The notes under the pieces: model-generated
What the model was told of the DNA's origin: nothing
Seen by the model: the letters and a program-made list of their open reading frames with translations, nothing else
Database searches by the model: none
In this document: one piece after another, positions 38,922 through 44,963 of the stretch
Layout: every line of letters begins with the position of its first letter
Position numbering within the stretch: the first letter of the stretch is position 1
NCBI GenBank assembly: GCA_016929775.1
Contig: JAFGIE010000040.1
Span: 1-44,963 of the forward strand
From: Anaerolineae bacterium
GTDB lineage: Bacteria > Chloroflexota > Anaerolineae > JAFGEY01
Reading direction: 5' to 3'
DNA: 44,963 nucleotides
Program-made: the position numbers and the translations under genes

Positions 38922-41678
38922 TTACCCGTTGCGGATCTTGGCCTGTGCCGCCGCCAGTCGCGCTACCGGGACGCGGTAGGGCGAGCAGCTCACATAGTCG
39001 AGCCCGGCGCGGTGGCAAAAGTCGATCGAGTCGGGATCGCCGCCGTGCTCACCGCAGATCCCGATCTCCAGGTCTGGGTTCGCCGCCTTGCCCTCCTCGA
39101 CGCAGATCGTGATCAGGCGCCCCACGCCGACCTGATCCAGCGACTGGAAGGGGTTCTTGGGTAGGATGCCCTGCTCGACGTACTGGAGCAGGAACTTGCC
39201 CTCGGCGTCATCGCGGCTGTAGCCATAGGTCATCTGCGTCAGGTCGTTGGTCCCGAACGAGAAGAACTGGGCATACTCGGCGATCTCGCCAGCGGTCAGC
39301 GCCGCGCGGGGCACCTCGATCATCGTGCCAAAGACCGCCGGCACCTCGATCCCCTCTTCTGCGATCACCTCTTTGGCGACCGCCTCCAGCTTGCCGCGCT
39401 CTAGTTTGAGCTCGTTGACGTGCCCGACCAGGGGGATCATGACCTCCGGGTGCACGTCCACGCCGCGCTTGGCGCAGCGGCAGGCGGCCTGGAAGTAGGC
39501 GCGGGTCTGCATCTCGGTCAGGCCCTCGTACATGATCCCGGCTCGACAGCCGCGCAGCCCCATCATGGGGTTGACTTCCCACAGGTTGTTGACCACCTGG
39601 AGCATCTTTTCCTTCTCGGTCAGTTCAGCCGAGTCGGGCGCCGTGATGCGCAGGCGGGTGACCTCTTCGAGCAGTTCCTCGCGTGGCGGCAGGAACTCGT
39701 GCATCGGCGGGTCGATCAGGCGCATGATCACGGGCTTGCCGTCCATGGCCTCAAAGATGCCCTCAAAGTCCTGTTCCTGGAAGGGCAGCATCTCGTCTAG
39801 GGCCGCATTGCGTTCGGCTTGTGTCTCGGCGATGATCATGCGCACCACCGCATCGCGCGCGCGCTCGTCAAAGAACATGTGCTCGGTCCGGCAGAGGCCG
39901 ATCCCCTGGGCGCCAAAGTTGACGGCGCGCCGGGCGTCGATCGGATAGTCGGCGTTGGTGCGCACGCCCAGCGTGCGGATTTCGTCCGCCCAGCCAAGGA
40001 GCTTGATCAGGGCGGTCTGCTTCTCATAGTCGGCGTCGATCAGCGGCACTTGGCCCTTGAACACCTCACCGGTAAAGCCGTCGATCGAGATCGTATCGCC
40101 CTCGCGCACGACCACGCCGCGCGCCGTGAACTGCCGCCGCCCGGTGTCGACCACGATCTCTTCGCAGCCAGCGACGCACGGGATGTTGTTGCCGCGCGCG
40201 ACCACGGCAGCGTGCGAGGTGGCGCCGCCCTTTTGCGTCAGCACGCCCTTCGAGGCAAGCATGCCCGGCACGTCGTCAGGTGCGGTCTCGGGCCGGACCA
40301 GGATCACGGGCTTGCCCTGGTTGGCTGCCTCTGCCGCGCGGCCTGCGTCCAGGATGGCAATGCCGACCCCGGCGCCCGGGGAGGCGTTCAGGCCCTTTGC
40401 GATCAGCTCCTTGTCGGCGTCTGGGTCAAAGCTGGGACGCAGCAGCTGTTCCACCGCCTCCGGCTCGACGCGCATGATCGCCTCTTCCTTGGTGATGATC
40501 CCTTCATCGACCAGGTCCGCGGCGATCTTGACCGCGGCGGCGGCGGTGCGCTTGCCAGTACGGGTCTGCAGCATCCACAGTCGGCCCCGCTCGATCGTGA
40601 ACTCCATGTCCTGCATGTCGCGGTAGTTGCGCTCGAGCATGTCTACGATCGCCAGGAACTCGGCATAGACCTCGGGCATCGTCTCTTCCAGGCTTGGATA
40701 CCGGCTGGCGCGCTCTTGCTCGCTGATGCTCTGCCGCGCCGCCCACTCGCGCGAGCCCTCGAGGCTGACCTGCTGTGGGGTCCGGATCCCGGCGACGACG
40801 TCCTCGCCCTGTGCGTTCATCAGGAACTCGCCATACAGGTACTCGTGCTCACCCGAGCTCGGGCTGCGGCTGAAGGCGACGCCGGTCGCCGAGTCTTGGC
40901 CCATGTTGCCAAAGACCATGGTGCAGACGTTAACCGCGGTGCCCCAATCGTGCGGGATCCCCTCGTGATCGCGGTAGGCAATGGCGCGCATGCCGTTCCA
41001 CGAGTCAAACACCGCCTTGATCGAGAGGTCGAGCTGCTTGTACGGATCGGTCGGGAAGGGCTCCCCAAAGTGCTCCTGGTACATCTCTTTGTATTCCTGC
41101 ACCAGTGCCTTCATTCCCTCCAGGCTGACCTCTGGATCGGTGCGTACCCCTTCCTTCCGCTTGAGCTCGTCCAGCTTTTCCTCAAAGTGCTCGCGCGAAA
41201 AGTCCATCACGATGTCGGAGAACATGGTGATGAAGCGCCGGTAGGCGTCGTACGAGAAACACTCGTTTCCCGTGAGCTTGGCCATAGCGGCGCGTGTCTC
41301 GTCGTTCAGCCCCAGGTTCAGGACGGTGTCCATCATGCCCGGCATCGACTGCCGCGCGCCGGAACGCACCGACACCAGCAGCGGGTTCCTTGGGTCGCCG
41401 AACTGCTTCTCCGTCTGTGCCTCGAGGTCGCGCATGGCTTCCAGCATCTGGTCCCACATGCCTTCCGGGAACGCGCCTGTCTCCATATAGTGCACGCAGG
41501 CCTCTGTGGTGATGGTAAAGCTCGGCGGCACGGGCGCGCCCGCCGCTGTCATCGCCATCAGTCCTGCTCCCTTGCCGCCAAAGATCACCTTCATCTCGTC
41601 CAGGGAGGGCTCGCGCCCCAGGACGTCGGCATATGCCTCCTTGCCGTTCCGAGACAAGTACACCCACTTTTTGCCCAT
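38922..41678 (-). CDS. ppdK: Pyruvate, phosphate dikinase
   Basis: ATG at 41678 with AGGAGG about ten bases upstream. 918 residues, slightly longer than typical (about 870-880). N-terminal ATP-grasp part (about 1-350) opens with VIFGGKGAGLMAM and has RSGARQSMPGMMDTVLNLG. The swivelling domain carries the phosphohistidine in GGATSHAAVVARG (His489). The C-terminal PEP-binding barrel has TEHMFFDERARD, GLRGCR, GTNDLTQMTYGYSRDD and a late Cys in DYVSCSPYRVPVARL. It interconverts pyruvate plus ATP plus phosphate with PEP, AMP and pyrophosphate. No PPDK regulatory protein gene is nearby. It has a strong promoter at 41794-41821. Confidence 0.97.
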   Translation of the reverse strand: MGKKWVYLSRNGKEAYADVLGREPSLDEMKVIFGGKGAGLMAMTAAGAPVPPSFTITTEACVHYMETGAFPEGMWDQMLEAMRDLEAQTEKQFGDPRNPLLVSVRSGARQSMPGMMDTVLNLGLNDETRAAMAKLTGNECFSYDAYRRFITMFSDIVMDFSREHFEEKLDELKRKEGVRTDPEVSLEGMKALVQEYKEMYQEHFGEPFPTDPYKQLDLSIKAVFDSWNGMRAIAYRDHEGIPHDWGTAVNVCTMVFGNMGQDSATGVAFSRSPSSGEHEYLYGEFLMNAQGEDVVAGIRTPQQVSLEGSREWAARQSISEQERASRYPSLEETMPEVYAEFLAIVDMLERNYRDMQDMEFTIERGRLWMLQTRTGKRTAAAAVKIAADLVDEGIITKEEAIMRVEPEAVEQLLRPSFDPDADKELIAKGLNASPGAGVGIAILDAGRAAEAANQGKPVILVRPETAPDDVPGMLASKGVLTQKGGATSHAAVVARGNNIPCVAGCEEIVVDTGRRQFTARGVVVREGDTISIDGFTGEVFKGQVPLIDADYEKQTALIKLLGWADEIRTLGVRTNADYPIDARRAVNFGAQGIGLCRTEHMFFDERARDAVVRMIIAETQAERNAALDEMLPFQEQDFEGIFEAMDGKPVIMRLIDPPMHEFLPPREELLEEVTRLRITAPDSAELTEKEKMLQVVNNLWEVNPMMGLRGCRAGIMYEGLTEMQTRAYFQAACRCAKRGVDVHPEVMIPLVGHVNELKLERGKLEAVAKEVIAEEGIEVPAVFGTMIEVPRAALTAGEIAEYAQFFSFGTNDLTQMTYGYSRDDAEGKFLLQYVEQGILPKNPFQSLDQVGVGRLITICVEEGKAANPDLEIGICGEHGGDPDSIDFCHRAGLDYVSCSPYRVPVARLAAAQAKIRNG

Positions 41679-41793
41679 TGGTTTCCAACCTCCTTATGTT
41701 GGTCCGTTTGCAGCGAACGTCACGCTTTACATGAACGCCCCAGACCGATGGTTGGGTCAGGGGCGCTGACAATCCTTTCCAAACAACAGGGGT

Positions 41794-41821
41794 ATTATAC
41801 TAGCTTTGCCTGCGCTGTCAA
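41794..41821 (-). promoter_or_regulatory. Promoter of ppdK
   Basis: On the minus strand TTGACA (41816-41821), 16-bp spacer, TATAAT (41794-41799). The leader before the ATG is about 108 bases. It stands back to back with the promoter at 41833-41861; the -35 boxes are 11 bp apart. Confidence 0.8.
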
Positions 41822-41832
41822 GGATCGCCGCT

Positions 41833-41861
41833 TTGACTTTTGCGCATGGGCATGCTAAGAT
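41833..41861 (+). promoter_or_regulatory. Promoter of the PIN-TRAM operon
   Basis: TTGACT (41833-41838), 17-bp spacer, TAAGAT (41856-41861) with an extended TGC. The leader to 41964 is about 95 bases. Confidence 0.62.
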
Positions 41862-41963
41862 ACCTCATCCAACAATCCGTCATCCGATCGCCTACACACG
41901 CAGCCACAAGAGGTGTCCTACCCACTCGGTCACGCGTGATCAGAGACAACGCAAGGAGGGAGG

Positions 41964-43025
41964 ATGAGTTTCGAGTTTGTGTTGCGGCTGATCGGCATGG
42001 TGTTGCTCGCCCTTGGCGGTTGGCAGTTGGGCGTGTTCTTGACCCGCACGCCCGCGAGCGCCCCCGATGACTATTTGCGGTACGTCCTCATTCTTTCGCT
42101 ATCTGGGGCAGCGCTCGGACTACTCCTTACCCCGTGGGTGACCACCAGGCCCTTCAACTGGATGCGCAAGCGCATCCGACAGATGCCGGCGCAGCGCCTG
42201 CTCGCGCTCGTGGTGGGCCTCGTCGTAGGCCTGGGCGTCGGCGCCTTGATGACGTTCCCGCTTTCGCACCTCCCAGGGGCGCTGGGCGCCGTGACGCCGT
42301 TCCTGGGCATGCTGCTCTTTGCGTGGCTTGGGGTCGTGGTGGCGGTCATGCGCGCCGGCGACCTGTCTGCGCTTCTCTCCGCCCGTCGGCCCAGCCTTGG
42401 CGCGAGCAGCGCCGTGCTCGACGGAGAACGCGTGATCCTGGTCGACAGCAGCGTGATCATCGACGGGCGGATCGAGGACATCGCGCAGACCGGTTTCATC
42501 CAGAGCCCGCTCGTCATCCCCCGCTTCGTGCTCAACGAGGTGCAGCACATCGCCGATTCGGCGGACGAGATGCGCCGGAACCGGGGACGCAGGGGACTGG
42601 AGGTCCTCAACCGCCTGCGCAAGGTGGCGCCGATCCCGGTGCGGATTGCCGACATGGACATCGACGATGTGCACGAGGTCGATGACAAACTGGTGCTCCT
42701 GGCAAAGCAGCTGCACTGTCCGGTCATGACCAACGACTACAACTTGAACCGTGTCGCCGAGATCCAGGGCGTGCAGGTGCTCAACATCAACGAGCTGACC
42801 AATGCGGTCAAGGCGGTCTATCTGCCCGGCGAGAGCTTTCACGTCCACATCATCCAGGAAGGTCGTGAGAGCGGGCAGGGCGTAGGCTACCTCGAGGACG
42901 GGACCATGGTCGTCGTGCAGGACGGGGTGGATCACATGGACCGTGAGATCGAGGTCCTCGTTACCAGAGCGATCCAGACTGCTGCGGGGCGGATGATCTT
43001 TGCCCGTCCCGCGAACGGTGCGTGA
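41964..43025 (+). CDS. YacL-type membrane PIN-TRAM domain protein
   Basis: ATG at 41964 with AAGGAGGGAGG just upstream. 353 residues. Four predicted membrane helices occupy about 1-130. The PIN nuclease domain (about 155-285) has acidic residues in VILVDSSVIIDGR (Asp), VLNEVQHIAD (Glu), VDDKLVLLA (Asp) and MTNDYNLN (Asp). The C-terminal TRAM domain (about 285-350) has GESFHVHIIQEGRESGQGVGYLEDGTMVVV. PIN-TRAM proteins of this form are widely placed near gltX/cysS, as here, and likely bind and cut RNA at the membrane. The stop overlaps the next start (GTGA). Confidence 0.92.
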   Translation: MSFEFVLRLIGMVLLALGGWQLGVFLTRTPASAPDDYLRYVLILSLSGAALGLLLTPWVTTRPFNWMRKRIRQMPAQRLLALVVGLVVGLGVGALMTFPLSHLPGALGAVTPFLGMLLFAWLGVVVAVMRAGDLSALLSARRPSLGASSAVLDGERVILVDSSVIIDGRIEDIAQTGFIQSPLVIPRFVLNEVQHIADSADEMRRNRGRRGLEVLNRLRKVAPIPVRIADMDIDDVHEVDDKLVLLAKQLHCPVMTNDYNLNRVAEIQGVQVLNINELTNAVKAVYLPGESFHVHIIQEGRESGQGVGYLEDGTMVVVQDGVDHMDREIEVLVTRAIQTAAGRMIFARPANGA

Positions 43026-44281
43026 GCGTGCGGGTCTGCTTTTCGACGACGGTAACTGTGGCGTTGGGCGTAGACGAGGCGCGTATCGCGATCCATAGCT
43101 GGCTCGTCGCGCGACATAGTGGAGGGCAGTTCGTACTGCACGCGCGGGGCGCGGGTCGCCGTGTGGACGCGCTGTGTGCGGACCTTCGCTGGCTAGGCGT
43201 GGACTGGGAGGAGGGGCCCTCCGGCGGCGCGGAACGACTGGTGCGCCATCGTCACGCCGCGGCGTGGCTCGTCGAGCATGGGTACGCGGAGGAAGGCCCT
43301 GGCGGGGCGGTCGCGTGTACAGCGCTAGGGCGTGCACGCGGAGAGGATGGCGCCACCCTAGCGGGGCAGGTGCTGCTACGCGGCGATGGCACGCCCACCG
43401 ACCTGTTGGCGCACGTCGTCGACGCCCACGACGCGGCGGTCACCCACGTGCTCTGCAGTGGCGAGCGCCCGGCGCAGGTGGACGACTACCGGGCGCTGTG
43501 TGCCGCCCTTGGCTGGGCGCCCCCTGCGTTCGTGCAGCTCCCACCGCTTGCCGGCGATCATCTGGAGCCGAGTGCCCCTGTCTCGGGATTCCGCGAGCGG
43601 GGCTACACGGGCCTCGCGGTGGCGAACTGGCTTGCCCGGCTTGGTTGGTCGCCGCGAGGCAGACGCGAGTTGCGCACGTTGCCTGAACTCGCGCAGCAGT
43701 TCGACCCGTCCCGCTTGGCGCGCCGCCCGGTGCGTGCCGACCTCGCACAGCTCGATTGGTTCAACCGGCGCCATCTCGCACGCATGGATCGGGCACAACT
43801 CGGGGCGATGTTGGCCATACGCTGGCAGCGCGCCTACGGATGCGCCGATCGCGCGGCGGGGACCAGCATGTCGCCGGCGGCGTGGCGTAGTGCGCTCGCT
43901 GCGCTCGTGCTCGACCGGGCGTGCGCGCTCTTCGATGCGGTCGCTGCCGCGCGGTTTGCCTTCGAGGACCAGGTCACGCTGTCTCAGGGCGCAGCCGAAG
44001 CCCTCGCGCAGCCCTATGCCCCGCGCGTGCTGAGCGCCTTTGCGGACGGGATCGCCGCCGTCGACCCGTTCGCGTTCGACCAGATCGATGCCTTTGTCAG
44101 TGCGCTGCGCTGGGAGTACAAGGAACGACTGGGGATCCGCAGCCGCGATGTAATGCATACCCTCCGCGCTGCGTTGACCGGTCGCACCGATGGCGCGTGC
44201 CTGATCGCCGCGTGCGAGGTGCTCGGGCGGGAACGCTGCGCTGCACGGGCGCGCCAGGCGCTGGACGGTAGGCGTGCCTGA
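43022..44281 (+). CDS. Glutamyl-tRNA synthetase-like pseudoenzyme without HIGH and KMSKS motifs
   Basis: GTG at 43022 overlaps the PIN-TRAM stop. 419 residues against about 470-500 for GluRS. Alignment by eye is clear: ARHSGGQFVL (30-39), ADLRWLGVDWEEGP, DGTPTDLLAHVVDAHDAAVTHV, GYTGLAVANWLARLGWS (194-210), and the C-terminal LRAALTGRTDGACL of the anticodon domain. Yet the HIGH segment reads GVDE (16-19), the RIEDTD stretch reads HARGAG (40-45), and the KLSKR place (about 177-181) reads AGDHL. ATP binding and amino-acid activation should therefore be lost. It may bind tRNA or regulate something. The frame is fully open with no stops, so it is a maintained protein rather than a dead gene. Confidence 0.85.
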   Translation: MSVRVCFSTTVTVALGVDEARIAIHSWLVARHSGGQFVLHARGAGRRVDALCADLRWLGVDWEEGPSGGAERLVRHRHAAAWLVEHGYAEEGPGGAVACTALGRARGEDGATLAGQVLLRGDGTPTDLLAHVVDAHDAAVTHVLCSGERPAQVDDYRALCAALGWAPPAFVQLPPLAGDHLEPSAPVSGFRERGYTGLAVANWLARLGWSPRGRRELRTLPELAQQFDPSRLARRPVRADLAQLDWFNRRHLARMDRAQLGAMLAIRWQRAYGCADRAAGTSMSPAAWRSALAALVLDRACALFDAVAAARFAFEDQVTLSQGAAEALAQPYAPRVLSAFADGIAAVDPFAFDQIDAFVSALRWEYKERLGIRSRDVMHTLRAALTGRTDGACLIAACEVLGRERCAARARQALDGRRA

Positions 44282-44894
44282 GCACGTGCTCTACTTTGCC
44301 ACCGGCAACCCTGCCAAGCTGGCGCAGCTCGCCTGGGTCGCCTCGTGGCTCGGGCTGCCCGTGGAGGTGAGGTCTGCGCGCGCCGCGTTTGGCGATGCGG
44401 CGCGGTACGATGAAGTCGGCGAGACCGAGCTTGCCATCGCGCGGCAGGGAGCGCTGGCTGTCGCTGCACGCCTGGGCGTGCCGGTCGTCACAGAGGACAC
44501 GGGCCTCCACGTCGCGGCGCTGCACGGTCGACCCGGGATCCGGGCGGGGCGCTACCTGCTGGAGCAGGGGCGTGGGGGTCTGCTGCGCGAGCTGTGTGCG
44601 TGTGAGGATCGCCGCGCCGAGATCGTCGCCGCCGCCGCGTACGCGACGCCGGCGGGCGTGTGCGCTGTGTACGAGCATCGCGTCACAGGGCAGATCGCGC
44701 TCTCTGAGCGTTGGCTGCCCGGCATGCCGGAGTGGATCGCCCCGACGGAGCGGAATGCCCTCGGCGGCGGCTACAATGCGATCTTTGTCCCCGATGGGGA
44801 GACGCGCACGCTGGGGGAGATCCCGCCGCCGCAGGCCATGCGCTGGGGTTATCGTGAGCCCAACTATGCGGCGCTGTTGCGTGCGCTGACGTGA
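44274..44894 (+). CDS. RdgB/Ham1-type non-canonical purine NTP pyrophosphatase
   Basis: GTG at 44274 overlaps the upstream gene by eight bases. 206 residues, typical length. N-terminal LYFATGNPAKLAQL matches the S/T-x-N-x2-K substrate motif, VPVVTEDTGLHVAALHGRPGIRAGRY matches the DDSGL-type metal and purine site (family Asp-Asp reads Glu-Asp here), and the middle has ALGGGYNAIFVPDGETRTLGE in place of the usual GF-GYDPIF. Hydrolyses ITP, XTP and dITP to monophosphates, keeping nucleotide pools clean. The substitutions at the metal and GYDP positions are mild departures, so substrate range could differ. Confidence 0.85.
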   Translation: MPEHVLYFATGNPAKLAQLAWVASWLGLPVEVRSARAAFGDAARYDEVGETELAIARQGALAVAARLGVPVVTEDTGLHVAALHGRPGIRAGRYLLEQGRGGLLRELCACEDRRAEIVAAAAYATPAGVCAVYEHRVTGQIALSERWLPGMPEWIAPTERNALGGGYNAIFVPDGETRTLGEIPPPQAMRWGYREPNYAALLRALT

Positions 44895-44963
44895 GATGCG
44901 CGCGGCGGTGGGCCGCCGCAGGCCATGCGCTGGGGTTATCGTGAGCCCAACTATGCGGCGCTG
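44825..44963 (+). repeat. 52-bp perfect direct repeat, copies 87 bp apart, at the window end
   Basis: Bases 44825-44876 (3' end of the pyrophosphatase gene) recur exactly at 44912-44963, where the window stops, so the second copy may be longer. Between the copies lies the stop codon and GATGCGCGCGGCGGTGG. The offset of 87 bases is a multiple of three. It could be a genuine tandem duplication or an assembly artefact at a contig edge. Confidence 0.9.

Noticed and set aside
39819..41858. 679-residue open frame on the plus strand opposite ppdK
   Set aside because: It is the antisense shadow of pyruvate phosphate dikinase in GC-rich DNA; no domain-like sequence and no ribosome site.
43022..44281. 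Calling this gene gltX
   Set aside because: HIGH, RIEDTD and KLSKR are all replaced, so naming it as an active glutamyl-tRNA synthetase would mislead.
1..44963. CRISPR arrays, insertion sequences, prophage genes, tRNA or rRNA genes
   Set aside because: No spaced direct repeats, terminal inverted repeats with transposase, phage structural genes or cloverleaf-like segments were found when reading the gaps between genes.

Overview
The window is a high-GC bacterial chromosome segment with tightly packed genes and short gaps. Most gene starts are preceded by clear AGGAGG-type ribosome binding sites, and many promoters fit TTGNNN-17-TATAAT. No plasmid, phage, insertion-sequence, CRISPR, rRNA or tRNA signature was seen. 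The gene content points to a Chloroflexota-like, Gram-positive-type lineage (inference, not proven): a T-box-controlled phenylalanyl-tRNA synthetase operon, a YacL-type PIN-TRAM gene next to a glutamyl-tRNA synthetase-like gene, lipoproteins with Thr/Pro-rich linkers, SHOCT-like/DUF4097 proteins and pyruvate phosphate dikinase.

Layout. 1-2730: two tandem secreted proteins built from a four-fold FSTE...GDLL...GLDA repeat. 2826-7475: shikimate dehydrogenase-like gene (-), then SPFH protein, HtrA lipoprotein and an eRF1-like protein (+). 7546-12807 (-): a run of genes read leftwards: zinc-ribbon membrane protein, DUF2207 membrane protein ending in a Cys-Ala tail, PqqD-radical SAM-SPASM enzyme, ppGpp-hydrolase-like HD protein and mannonate dehydratase. 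13033-15974: ribbon-helix-helix regulator (-), TIGR02206-type membrane protein, Crp/Fnr regulator coupled to a molybdopterin-domain lipoprotein (+). 16023-19348 (-): MFS exporter, DUF4097/SHOCT-like pair and a small ORF in its leader. 19526-24760 (+): Phe T-box leader, two diverged pheS genes and pheT. 25059-30440 (+): membrane-anchored NACHT-HEAT NTPase, RHH-LysM-amidase fusion, ABC exporter. 30463-33188 (-): LysM lipoprotein, SDR, sugar isomerase-like gene. 33341-38693 (+): GT4 glycosyltransferase, aldo/keto reductase, DUF1028-TPR protein, GT-C membrane protein, SixA. 38922-41678 (-): ppdK. 41964-44894 (+): PIN-TRAM protein, a GluRS-like protein without its catalytic motifs, and an ITP/XTP pyrophosphatase. 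A 52-bp direct repeat closes the window.

The strongest candidate for an undescribed system is the leftward cluster at 9239-12807. A membrane protein ends in eight Cys residues alternating with Ala, and 27 bp downstream lies a radical SAM enzyme that has both a PqqD-like peptide-recognition domain and a SPASM cluster domain. This suggests post-translational modification of a membrane-protein tail. Other points of interest are the GluRS pseudoenzyme, the second pheS, and the RHH-LysM-amidase fusion that lacks a signal peptide.
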